From Cyclobacterium salsum (lineage in GTDB: Bacteria; Bacteroidota; Bacteroidia; Cytophagales; Cyclobacteriaceae): 64,000 nt of DNA. Below the pieces are notes generated by a model, which saw only the letters and a program-made list of their open reading frames with translations, did not search any database and was not told the origin of the DNA. The stretch spans positions 1-64,000 of the forward strand of contig NZ_WNKG01000005.1 of NCBI RefSeq assembly GCF_010119245.1. The letters run 5' to 3'. Shown one piece after another: positions 7,866-16,001 of this stretch. Each line of letters begins with the position of its first letter. The stretch's first letter is position 1. The position numbers and the translations under genes were made by a program.

Positions 7866-8456
7866 TTAGGAAGCTACTTCTACCTGTTGAAAATAGGTGG
7901 TTTGTCCATCTTCAATCGTAATGGTGTAGCTGTCTTTGACAGCCTTTTCAAAGTTGAAAACCTTGTCAATGCTACCATTGACCGTTTCAGACTTAGAAAA
8001 CACTTCGGCGTTACTACTATTGATGATTTTTATATTCACCTTTTTCAGATCCTTTTTTTCCAGCGTAAAGAATACCTTATTTCCATCTGTTCTAAAGGCC
8101 GAAGGGGTGGCATTCTGCTCCTTTTGCAGGATTTTTACGTTCCCATCATTCAGGTTCAATGTGTAAACCAGGCTTGCCTCAGGATTGTCTACGGTAAAGT
8201 AATAGGTGCCATCGGCTAATTGCTCCAGGTTAAACTTTTTCGCGTATGTTCCGTCGTACACGTCGGCGAAAAACAGGATGTTTTCCGAGTTATCGGCGAT
8301 TGAAATGGTTGTTCCCCGTAACTGGGAATTCAATTGAATGAAGAGATTTTTTCCCTCATCCGAAATCACCAGGTTAGGCCTGGGTACAGGAGTCATGCTC
8401 GTAAGCGATACGAGAAACAAAACGGCTATTGCGGTACTTTTTATTAGATTTTTCAT
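7866..8456 (-). CDS. Secreted protein of unknown function
   Basis: This 196-residue protein has a clear signal peptide (MKNLIKSTAIAVLFLVSL) and no lipobox. The mature part is rich in beta-strand-forming residues with repeated short motifs (DGTYAKKFNLEQLADGTYYFTV, split by a turn, then DSYTITIEDGQ), suggesting one or two small beta-sandwich domains like those fused to Bacteroidota secreted proteins. No catalytic motif is visible. It has its own promoter and terminator and lies upstream of the LytS/LytTR pair on the same strand, so it is a plausible target of that system, but this is inference from position only. Confidence 0.7.
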   Translation of the reverse strand: MKNLIKSTAIAVLFLVSLTSMTPVPRPNLVISDEGKNLFIQLNSQLRGTTISIADNSENILFFADVYDGTYAKKFNLEQLADGTYYFTVDNPEASLVYTLNLNDGNVKILQKEQNATPSAFRTDGNKVFFTLEKKDLKKVNIKIINSSNAEVFSKSETVNGSIDKVFNFEKAVKDSYTITIEDGQTTYFQQVEVAS

Positions 8457-8473
8457 GGTTTTTGATGTTTAGG

Positions 8474-8520
8474 TCTGCCGTTTGACAGACAGGTAACAAA
8501 TAATTTCTGTTACAAACATA
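8474..8520 (-). promoter_or_regulatory. Promoter -7 element with two inverted repeats
   Basis: On the minus strand TATGTTTG (8513-8520) matches the Bacteroidota -7 consensus TAnnTTTG, about 57 bp ahead of the secreted-protein start. A good -33 TTTG is not evident. Just downstream are GTAACA-N9-TGTTAC (8493-8513) and TCTG-N8-CAGA (8474-8489), both potential operators or 5'-UTR hairpins near the expected transcription start. Confidence 0.5.
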
Positions 8521-8975
8521 CCTTGAATAATCAGCCCTTTTTGGGGAAGATGACCAACTGGAAAGGGGCTGCGATGAAACCGGAAATTTCTGCGACGAAA
8601 AATACTTGCCGGTTAAAAAATACAAGCAAATGGTGATCCGCGCAGCCTGTTCTTAGCGAATGAATGACCAGCGAACGGCTAACCTGCGTTCGGTACGAAC
8701 TACCTGAGATACCTTCACGCTTTTACTTCCCCATGCAAATCGGCAATTCTCAGAAAAGGAAACCATCAAAGCATCCCTTCCAATCCCTTTTTTTTCGCAG
8801 CACCAGGGGAACTAAATTGGATGTGGAGCCTGTAATAACCACCTTAATAAAAGATTTGGACGCATAGAGATATGCGAATCACATCAAAATTACAATCAAA
8901 AAAACAGGATCGCACAAAAAACTCCTCCATTAAGAGAAACGGGTAATTCGTCCACGATCGGATTATCGGTTTCGA
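8521..8975. other. Intergenic region with no recognised gene
   Basis: About 450 bp between the secreted-protein promoter and the VCBS lipoprotein gene. One plus-strand frame of 67 codons exists (8664-8867), but it has no family resemblance, no ribosome-binding site and no promoter. No RNA gene, repeat or mobile-element end was recognised. Confidence 0.5.
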
Positions 8976-10946
8976 TTACCGGGGCAGGTGGTAAAAATGC
9001 CCGTCTTCGGCACCCGCCAACACCTCCCAAACTCCGTCTCCATTCCAGTCTACAAAGGTAGGACTGGTGGTGTGTCCGGCCAGCATTTGATCCGTAAAGG
9101 TGCCTTTGTGCTCGAAGACCACCTTGTCCGGGCTTTGGCTGATGTTCTCAAATAAGGATACGTTCAGGCTGTTTACCAGCAGGTCCAGATCCCCATCATT
9201 GTCCCAGTCTACGAAACTGATTTTCCTTCTGCCGCTGCTTCCCGCCTCAGCGATATTTAACCTCAAAAGTCCGTTTCCGGTATCCTGTACTTCATTTTTA
9301 TTAGTAAAAGTAGCTCCATTTTCTCCATAAAAAATTCTTTTTCCGGGCTGCAGGATGGTTTCACCCGTTTTGCTGTCGCCCTGATAGTAGGCCAAATAAC
9401 CTTCCTGGTCCAGCATGATCAGGTCCATAACCCCATCCTCATTCCAGTCAATGGCGTAGGGAGTGGTCCGCCACTGGGTGACCAACTCGTCCGCTGCCGG
9501 TTTCCACCAGTTCCAACTTGGATAGGGCGGAGCCTGATTTCCCCAATCCACCTTTACAGGTTGAGGTGCCTTTAGTGCTGTTCCGGTATTCTGGATCCAT
9601 TCCACCTTTCCCCAAATGGAGTTATAAACGATGTCCTGATGTCCATCTCCATTCCAGTCGGCCACAGAAAGCGTGGTGTATCCCCATTTGGCTTCGGCCG
9701 GGCCTTGAATGGAGCCATTCTCTCCGGCCTGTATACGGATGGCTTCGCCGTCGACTTCCAATAACTCGGGTTCCGCCCAACTTGGATTGGGGCCGCCGCT
9801 AAGGTTTTCTATAAAGGCAATGTACCCGGCTGAATTTCCGGCAATCAGGTCTTCATCTCCGTCATTGTCCCAATCCACGCTTACCGGAGTGACCAGCGCA
9901 CCAAATTTTAAATGATCGGCGGCTTGCCTGAAATACCTGGGAGCGGAAAATTCAGGAATTCCATTGTGCTGTTTGCCTGTATTCCTTACCCAAGCTACCC
10001 TACCGTCCTCGTCTCCGACGATCAGATCCACATGGCCGTCCTGGTCCCAATCGATGGCCACCGGAATGATCATTTCCAGATCCATCTTGATCGTACCACC
10101 TTGGTTTTCCAAAAACACACCCGCTGCATATTCGGGTTTTTCGCGGGTACCCACGTTTTCGAAGTAAGTCATCCGGTCTAAAAATTCTCCGCAAATCAAA
10201 TCCAGGTCCCCATCCCCGTCAAAATCGGCCAGGTTGGGAGAAGGAGCTCCATACACGTCGATTTCCGCTCCCCCGGCCTGAAGCCGCCCGCGATTATGGT
10301 ATTCCCCTTCTATGTTTTCCAGTAGGTACACGTATCCATGCAGGGGTCCGTTTACCCAATTTCCCGTGCTGTCAAAGGCATTGTCCCAGCCATAATCCGA
10401 CCAGTCATCCATGCCTACCAATAAATCCAAATCTCCATCCCCCTCGTAATCGGCCATTTTCCATTGGTTGAAACGGGGGCTCTTTCCCAGGTCTTTGGTG
10501 AGCTCCTCTATTGGAAACAAAGCTTCCGGCTGGGAATCCAGTGCGGTCCGGAAATCTCGAAGCAAGGCACCGGGAATGGTTACCTTCGGATCAGCCAGCC
10601 CGGTATGGGAAATCTGTACTTTAGGAATGGCATCGCCTAACCTTACGGGAGGGGCAAATACAGGAAAATCCTCTCCACTGGTGTTTTCGAAGAAATAAAG
10701 TCCGTTAAAGGGTTTGTCCGGACAAGACACCAATAGGTCCATGTCTCCATCACCGTCGTAGTCCATGGGCAAGGGCCAGGCCCAAAGCCCAACGCCCAGG
10801 TAAGCGGTAGCATCCGGCCGGTTATAGTTAACCCGGTTGAATTCAGCGGGGATTGCTACATCTTTTGGCTGTGGTTCCTGACAACCAGCCATTAGTAGCA
10901 GGTAGAAAATAAAAACGATATGATGTGGTTGAAATGGGCTAAACAT
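8976..10946 (-). CDS. FG-GAP/VCBS-repeat lipoprotein
   Basis: The 656-residue protein has a signal peptide with lipobox LMAGC, so the mature protein is lipid-anchored at about Cys22. The mature part contains at least nine FG-GAP/VCBS-type repeats, each with a calcium-binding loop such as DYDGDGDMDLL, DFDGDGDLDLI, DWDQDGHVDLI, DWNGDGHQDIV and DWDNDGDLDLL. Such repeats build seven- or eight-bladed beta-propellers. No enzymatic domain is visible. It follows the GntP-DenD-SDR genes on the same strand with an 87-bp gap and may be co-transcribed. A role in binding a polymer or glycoconjugate at the surface is possible but unproven. Confidence 0.85.
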   Translation of the reverse strand: MFSPFQPHHIVFIFYLLLMAGCQEPQPKDVAIPAEFNRVNYNRPDATAYLGVGLWAWPLPMDYDGDGDMDLLVSCPDKPFNGLYFFENTSGEDFPVFAPPVRLGDAIPKVQISHTGLADPKVTIPGALLRDFRTALDSQPEALFPIEELTKDLGKSPRFNQWKMADYEGDGDLDLLVGMDDWSDYGWDNAFDSTGNWVNGPLHGYVYLLENIEGEYHNRGRLQAGGAEIDVYGAPSPNLADFDGDGDLDLICGEFLDRMTYFENVGTREKPEYAAGVFLENQGGTIKMDLEMIIPVAIDWDQDGHVDLIVGDEDGRVAWVRNTGKQHNGIPEFSAPRYFRQAADHLKFGALVTPVSVDWDNDGDEDLIAGNSAGYIAFIENLSGGPNPSWAEPELLEVDGEAIRIQAGENGSIQGPAEAKWGYTTLSVADWNGDGHQDIVYNSIWGKVEWIQNTGTALKAPQPVKVDWGNQAPPYPSWNWWKPAADELVTQWRTTPYAIDWNEDGVMDLIMLDQEGYLAYYQGDSKTGETILQPGKRIFYGENGATFTNKNEVQDTGNGLLRLNIAEAGSSGRRKISFVDWDNDGDLDLLVNSLNVSLFENISQSPDKVVFEHKGTFTDQMLAGHTTSPTFVDWNGDGVWEVLAGAEDGHFYHLPR

Positions 10947-11033
10947 GGGATTGGGGTTGAGGGGGCATCTATGATCACGTAATTGAATGGTAGTTTACTA
11001 ATGGTTTTACCCCGAAGGATGAAAATCGGGCTA

Positions 11034-11786
11034 TTAGCCTCTGCCCATAAAGGGCATGCCGTTGGCCATTAAGGTAATCCATGGAATATTGGCACTCAGG
11101 GGTAGCCCGGCCATATAAACGACCGCCCGACCCACCTCTGCCACGTCCATGGTGGGCTCGACCTTTTTCGTGCCGTCGGACTGCAGAATTCCTTCTTCCA
11201 TCCTTTTGGTCATGGCACTTTTAGCATTTCCAATATCAATTTGCCCACAAACGATATCGTGTGCCCTGCCATCCAGGTTTGTGGAGCGCGTCAAGCCCGT
11301 GACCGCATGTTTGCTTGCGGTATAGGCTACTGATAAGGGTCGGGGCACCTGCGCTGAGATGGAACCATTATTGATAATCCGTCCTCCTTTCGGGGATTGC
11401 TTTTTCATTAGCCGAAAGGCCTCCTGGGTACACAGAAAGGCACCTGTTAAATTGGTGTCGATTACCGTTTTCCAATCGGCAAAGGCCAGGTCTTCCAGCG
11501 GTACTGCGGGTGCATTTGTCCCGGCATTGTTAAATAAGAGGTCCAGCCGTCCAAATTTTTCTTCCAGCGTGAAGAAAAGTTGTCTTACCCCCGCCGGATC
11601 GGTGATATCTGCCGGGAATACCAGGTGCTGATTGCCTTCGCAGTGCTCGGCAGTTTCTTCCAAAGGTGCCTTCCTTCTGCCGGTTAGGATCAGGTGCCAA
11701 TTGTCTTTGGCCAAAGCCTGGGCCACTGCCCTGCCGATTCCTGAACCCGCACCGGTGATCAATGCGGTTTTAACATCTTTATTCAT
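11034..11786 (-). CDS. Short-chain dehydrogenase/reductase (SDR)
   Basis: The 250-residue protein is a classical SDR: NAD(P)-binding TGAGSGIG near the N-terminus, NNAG in the fourth strand, and a catalytic Ser (NGSIS) with YTASK. The family oxidises or reduces hydroxyl/carbonyl groups. Its substrate is not readable, but its ATG overlaps the stop of the DenD-like gene by 4 bp and a GntP permease lies upstream, so it most likely acts in breakdown of an imported sugar acid. The C-terminus (GMPFMGRG) is compact, with no extra domain. Confidence 0.88.
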   Translation of the reverse strand: MNKDVKTALITGAGSGIGRAVAQALAKDNWHLILTGRRKAPLEETAEHCEGNQHLVFPADITDPAGVRQLFFTLEEKFGRLDLLFNNAGTNAPAVPLEDLAFADWKTVIDTNLTGAFLCTQEAFRLMKKQSPKGGRIINNGSISAQVPRPLSVAYTASKHAVTGLTRSTNLDGRAHDIVCGQIDIGNAKSAMTKRMEEGILQSDGTKKVEPTMDVAEVGRAVVYMAGLPLSANIPWITLMANGMPFMGRG

Positions 11787-12748
11787 ACGCTTGAAAGTTT
11801 TATGTTTTCTTCCTGTATGTAATTTCGGATGATTTCTGTTACATCCTTGTCTGCAGTAAAGCCTAGTGTATCCGCTTTTTGGGTGTTAAAATGCGGAGGC
11901 CAGGTCAAAACAATGCTTTGCAGAAAGGCATCTGGTTGGTGGGTAATGAGTTGGGCTATATCCGAACCAGCTACCTTTTCCAGGCAATCGATCATGTGCT
12001 GCACGGTGACCGTAAGCCCCGGCAAATTAATGGTACGATCGTCCCCAATGTGGGTTGCCTCCAGAGCGGCCGCATGGATAAAGTTGTTCACCACCTGTTT
12101 AGGAGAAAGGATCCAGAATTCCGAAGATGGATCGACGGGATAGCTGGCTTTTTTACCATTTAGCGGCTCACGAATAATACTACTTAAAAAAGAGGAGGTG
12201 GCGGCATTGGGTTTGCCGGGACGCACCGTGATGGTGGGTAGTCGGAGGCATCGTGCGTCCACAAAGCCCCGTCGGCTATAATCATTCATCAGAAGATCCA
12301 CGATGGCTTTTTGAGTTCCGTAAGAACTCCTCGGTTTCGGGGCTGTATTTTCTGTGATAACCTGATCCACCTCCCCGCCAAAAATGCCACAGGAACTAGC
12401 AAACACCACTCGCGGCTGATGTCCCAGTTCCCTGCATTTTTCCAGCAGGTGCAAAGATCCCTTCAGATTGACCTGCATGCCCAGGTCGAAGTTTTTTTCG
12501 GCTTCCCCGCTTACAATCGCTGCGAGGTGAAAGATCAGGTCCGGCTTTTTTTCGAGAAGCGGATCTATGTGGGAGGGGTTGCCAAAATCGCCAGGAACAA
12601 ATTCCAGGCCCGGATCGTTTTTTAAGGCCTCGGGAAATTGGCGGTCAAATAAGGTTAGGGTAGTAGCGGAAGATGAATGTTGTTGGCGGTATTCAACCGC
12701 CAGGCGGCTGCCTATAAAGCCTCCTCCACCGATAATCAGTACATGCAT
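11783..12748 (-). CDS. denD: NAD-dependent epimerase/dehydratase family, D-erythronate dehydrogenase-like
   Basis: The 321-residue extended-SDR protein has a Rossmann motif GGGGFIGS and active-site YGTQK. The stretch [19 protein letters not shown], followed by a REPLNGK loop, is characteristic of DenD-type enzymes, which oxidise D-erythronate to 2-oxo-D-erythronate. Context agrees: it lies between a GntP-family sugar-acid permease and an SDR. The kinase and decarboxylase/isomerase partners (Otn/Den families) are not in the window, so the pathway may continue elsewhere or the substrate may be a different aldonate. The gene symbol is by family resemblance. Confidence 0.75.
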   Translation of the reverse strand: MHVLIIGGGGFIGSRLAVEYRQQHSSSATTLTLFDRQFPEALKNDPGLEFVPGDFGNPSHIDPLLEKKPDLIFHLAAIVSGEAEKNFDLGMQVNLKGSLHLLEKCRELGHQPRVVFASSCGIFGGEVDQVITENTAPKPRSSYGTQKAIVDLLMNDYSRRGFVDARCLRLPTITVRPGKPNAATSSFLSSIIREPLNGKKASYPVDPSSEFWILSPKQVVNNFIHAAALEATHIGDDRTINLPGLTVTVQHMIDCLEKVAGSDIAQLITHQPDAFLQSIVLTWPPHFNTQKADTLGFTADKDVTEIIRNYIQEENIKLSSV

Positions 12749-12767
12749 AGATTGATGGGTTTATTTG

Positions 12768-14129
12768 TTAGATCAAAGGTATTAACCAGGACAATAGCCA
12801 AACCTGTACCATTCCTGTCAACGAAATAATGGCCAACAAAAAGGTCCAGGTTTTCAAGGCTTCTTTTTCGGTCAGCCCACTCATGCGAGCCACTACCCAA
12901 AAGGCACTGTCGTTCATCCAAGATACAAAAAGCGAACCAAAGCCCATAGCCATCAGCAGGTAAACCGGATGATAGGGTAGTGTGGCACCGTTACCAATAA
13001 GCGCAGAAATGATGGCTGCACTGGAAATCATGGCCACGGTGCCAGAGCCTTGGGCGGTTTTCAGGACCGCTGCAATCAGCCAGGCCAGGGGTACGTAGTG
13101 AATGTGGAAGTTTTCGGTTGCCAGGCGAATGGATTCCCCGATGCCACTACGCCCGATCATGGCACCATAGGCACCGCCGGCACTGGTAATCAAAATAATC
13201 AGACCGCCAATTTCCAGCGGCTTTCCGATTTTCTGCCAAAGTTCGTTGGATTTCAATTCACGCGCATTGGCCCAGAGGTAGATAGCCACCCCTGTTCCAA
13301 CCCCCATGGCCAGGTTTTTATTTCCAAGAAATCCGAGCCATTCGGGTACCTTTCCGGCAATGGCTTCAACCAGGGAGGCGGATCCGATCAGAACTATCGG
13401 CAATAGGATGGGCAGTAGGGAGGCAGATAAGGAAAGTTTTTTGCTAACCTTAGCGGTATTTTCGGGAGCGATCCGCAGGGGAATGGATAGTTTTTGATTC
13501 AGTTTTTTGCCGATCAGGATGACTAAGATAGCCGGTAGGATACCCAGCAGCAATCCTGCACTGATGACCAGCCCCAGGTCTATTCCCAATGTTTCGGCCA
13601 TAATCAAGGGGCCGGGAGTAGGAGGGACAATGCTATGGGTGATGGCGGCACCACCTCCAATGGCAATCACGTAAAGGACATAATCTTTGCCGGTTTTTGC
13701 TGCCAGGGTGATGCCCAAAGGGATTAGCAGGAAAAAAACGGTATCCAGAAATACGGGAATGGAGAGAATAAACGCTGCGACCAGGAGGGCAAGGGCAGCT
13801 TGTTTTTCTCCCAGTGTTTTTAATAAATAGGTGACGATTTGAGCGGCAGCACCGCTTTCCATCATGGCCGTACCAATAATGGCCGCAAGTGCAATCACCC
13901 AGGCAATTTTCCCGGCCATGATCCCCAATTCGGTCATGGGCAGTTCGAGCGCCGCTATCACGCCCTGCTCGACCACCACTCCGGGGCTAAGCAAGCCAAC
14001 AAATACCGCCGCTAAAACCAGTGCGATAAAGGGATGGAACCGCCATCTGGAAATCAAAAGGGCTACCAATGCCACGCTGAGCATAAGCACCAGAAATGGC
14101 CAGTAAAAAGATTGGACCAGGGAAACCAT
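12768..14129 (-). CDS. GntP-family gluconate/sugar-acid:proton symporter
   Basis: The 453-residue integral membrane protein has about 12 hydrophobic segments. GntP-family signatures include GGGAAITHSIVPPTPGP with following MAETLG, and KTAQGSGTVAMISSA. The family imports gluconate or related aldonates with protons across the inner membrane. It is the first gene of the minus-strand cassette and is followed 19 bp later by the DenD-like gene. The coupling suggests uptake and oxidation of the same sugar acid. The upstream 170 bp is AT-rich; no strong promoter match was found. Confidence 0.9.
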   Translation of the reverse strand: MVSLVQSFYWPFLVLMLSVALVALLISRWRFHPFIALVLAAVFVGLLSPGVVVEQGVIAALELPMTELGIMAGKIAWVIALAAIIGTAMMESGAAAQIVTYLLKTLGEKQAALALLVAAFILSIPVFLDTVFFLLIPLGITLAAKTGKDYVLYVIAIGGGAAITHSIVPPTPGPLIMAETLGIDLGLVISAGLLLGILPAILVILIGKKLNQKLSIPLRIAPENTAKVSKKLSLSASLLPILLPIVLIGSASLVEAIAGKVPEWLGFLGNKNLAMGVGTGVAIYLWANARELKSNELWQKIGKPLEIGGLIILITSAGGAYGAMIGRSGIGESIRLATENFHIHYVPLAWLIAAVLKTAQGSGTVAMISSAAIISALIGNGATLPYHPVYLLMAMGFGSLFVSWMNDSAFWVVARMSGLTEKEALKTWTFLLAIISLTGMVQVWLLSWLIPLI

Positions 14130-14289
14130 TTTATAATTAAGAGAAAAAAAACGAAAAATGCTTACTTTTTTTCAATAAAAGGCATGATTTTTCAAGTGAA
14201 TTAAATAATTCGGGAGTTATTAGGTTGGTTTTGTTAAATCCATTACCTTCAAGTGAAATAGCAATGAATTAAAACGGATTTTTTTAAAT

Positions 14290-14297
14290 TAATTTTG
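14290..14297 (+). promoter_or_regulatory. Promoter -7-like element
   Basis: TAATTTTG matches the Bacteroidota consensus TAnnTTTG. It ends three bases before the GTG proposed as start of the LOG gene. No convincing TTTG lies about 19 bp upstream, so the assignment is weak. Confidence 0.3.
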
Positions 14298-14299
14298 AG

Positions 14300-15013
14300 G
14301 TGTATTTGATAGAGGAAGACAAGATTCGCAACGCATTCAAGGAAAAAGATTGGGCGGAGATTAAAAGTGCTGATTCCTGGGTGGTTTTTAAGGTGATCAG
14401 CGAGTTTGTAGAAGGTTTTGAGAAATTGGCCAAAATAGGACCCTGTGTCTCCCTATTTGGCTCAGCACGAACCCAATCAGATAATCCCTATTACATCATG
14501 ACCGAAGCTATTGCCGCCAAATTGGTACAGCATGGGTATGGCGTTATTACCGGCGGAGGCCCGGGCATTATGGAGGCAGGTAATAAAGGAGCTCATTCCC
14601 AAAATGGCAAGTCGGTAGGCTTGAATATTCTACTGCCCTTCGAACAGTTTAACAATGTTTACATCGATCCGGATAAACTAATCACCTTCGATTATTTCTT
14701 TGTTCGAAAGGTGATGTTTACGAAATATTCTCAAGGATTTATCGTCCTTCCCGGAGGTTTTGGCACCCTGGACGAATTGTTTGAAGCCTTGACATTGATA
14801 CAGACCCGGAAAATTGGCCGGTTCCCCATTGTGTTGGTAGGCAAAACCTATTGGGGCGGCCTGATTGACTGGATCAGGGATACCATGCTAACAGCAGATG
14901 GAAATGTCAATGAAGAAGACCTGGACCTTTTTGCCCTGGTAGATACGGCCGAAGATGCCGTGGCTGTCATTGACAAGTTTTACAGCAACTATTTATTATC
15001 TCCAAATTTCTAA
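14300..15013 (+). CDS. LOG-family protein (TIGR00730, nucleoside-monophosphate phosphoribohydrolase-like)
   Basis: The 237-residue Rossmann-fold protein carries the LOG signatures GGGPGIMEAGNKGA and PGGFGTLDE. LOG enzymes cleave base from nucleoside 5'-monophosphates (the cytokinin-activating reaction in plants); many bacterial members have unproven roles in nucleotide turnover. The start is taken as GTG 14300. A TTG at 14306 is a possible alternative, and the first internal ATG lies far inside the domain. The downstream transglycosylase gene starts 3 bp after the stop, so the two are probably co-transcribed. Confidence 0.85.
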   Translation: MYLIEEDKIRNAFKEKDWAEIKSADSWVVFKVISEFVEGFEKLAKIGPCVSLFGSARTQSDNPYYIMTEAIAAKLVQHGYGVITGGGPGIMEAGNKGAHSQNGKSVGLNILLPFEQFNNVYIDPDKLITFDYFFVRKVMFTKYSQGFIVLPGGFGTLDELFEALTLIQTRKIGRFPIVLVGKTYWGGLIDWIRDTMLTADGNVNEEDLDLFALVDTAEDAVAVIDKFYSNYLLSPNF

Positions 15014-15016
15014 GCC

Positions 15017-15955
15017 GTGAATACCAAACACCTTCCGTATGTGTATTTATTACTGATCCTGCAGTTTCTTTTTATCGGTTATTTGTGGTACCGGGTTACG
15101 GGTACAGTGCCCGTAGGACCTGCTCTGGATTCCCAGGCGAAAATCCAGGAAGCCAAGCCTGGCCTGTCGCCCCGAGTGCGGATTTTCGAATTGCCCTCCT
15201 CCCCGGAGTTTGCCGGGGAAAAAGTACCTATGGAAGACCCGGAAGTATACGAACGCTACGAAAGGGAATTGTACGTCAATTCCTATTGGGAATCCAATAC
15301 AGTCCTGATGATGAAGCGGGCGGGGAAGTTTTTCCCCTTCATTGAGCAGACGCTGGACGAAAACGGCATTCCGGAAGACTTTAAATACGTGGCATTGATA
15401 GAATCCGGCTTGATGAACGTGACTTCGCCGGCAGGGGCCAAAGGTTTTTGGCAATTTATGAGAGGAACCGCTGGCGATTTTGGCTTGGAAGTTAGCCGGG
15501 ATGTGGACGAAAGGTATCACTTCGAGAAAGCCACCCTGGCCGCCTGCAAATACCTCCGCGACTCGTATGGGAAATTTGGCAACTGGACCAGTGTAGCGGC
15601 CAGTTATAACATGGGAATTGCCGGGATAACCCGCAGAAAAAACCAGCAATTGAGTCCGGATTATTACGACTTGTACCTGAATGAAGAGACCAGCAGGTAC
15701 CTCTTCCGGGCCCTGGCACTCAAAGAGATCTTCGAAAATCCCGGAAAGTATGGCTTTGAACTGCAACAGGACGATCTTTACCAACTACCACCCCTCAGGG
15801 AAATAGAGGTGACCGAAAGCATTTCCAACTTGGCCGAATGGGCCAAAGAGCAGAAAAGCACTTATAAGGAAGTCAAAACCTACAACCCCTGGCTCATCAA
15901 CCGGCAATTGAACGTGAGAAGGGGTAGGACTTACGTAATAAAACTTCCTGTTTAA
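15017..15955 (+). CDS. Lytic murein transglycosylase (SLT domain, MltD-like)
   Basis: The 312-residue protein starts at GTG 15017, 3 bp after the LOG stop. An N-terminal hydrophobic segment (residues 6-23) acts as signal or anchor. The SLT catalytic domain contains ALIESGLMNVTSPAGAKGFWQ (split at LMN), with the catalytic Glu in IESG, then YNMGIAGI and YLFRALALKEI. The C-terminal ~60 residues (YNPWLINRQLNV, GRTYVIKLP) resemble a single LysM-like module. It would cleave peptidoglycan between MurNAc and GlcNAc in the periplasm. Family assignment is firm; the LysM call is weaker. Confidence 0.85.
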   Translation: MNTKHLPYVYLLLILQFLFIGYLWYRVTGTVPVGPALDSQAKIQEAKPGLSPRVRIFELPSSPEFAGEKVPMEDPEVYERYERELYVNSYWESNTVLMMKRAGKFFPFIEQTLDENGIPEDFKYVALIESGLMNVTSPAGAKGFWQFMRGTAGDFGLEVSRDVDERYHFEKATLAACKYLRDSYGKFGNWTSVAASYNMGIAGITRRKNQQLSPDYYDLYLNEETSRYLFRALALKEIFENPGKYGFELQQDDLYQLPPLREIEVTESISNLAEWAKEQKSTYKEVKTYNPWLINRQLNVRRGRTYVIKLPV

Positions 15956-16001
15956 TTATTGGATGCATTTTTATGATTATCTTGAGGGTAAATAATCCCT
16001 C

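Noticed and set aside
8664-8867. Plus-strand frame of 67 codons in the gap before the VCBS lipoprotein gene
   Set aside because: No recognised family, no promoter or ribosome-binding site, and no partner. The tail looks protein-like, but not enough to call a gene.
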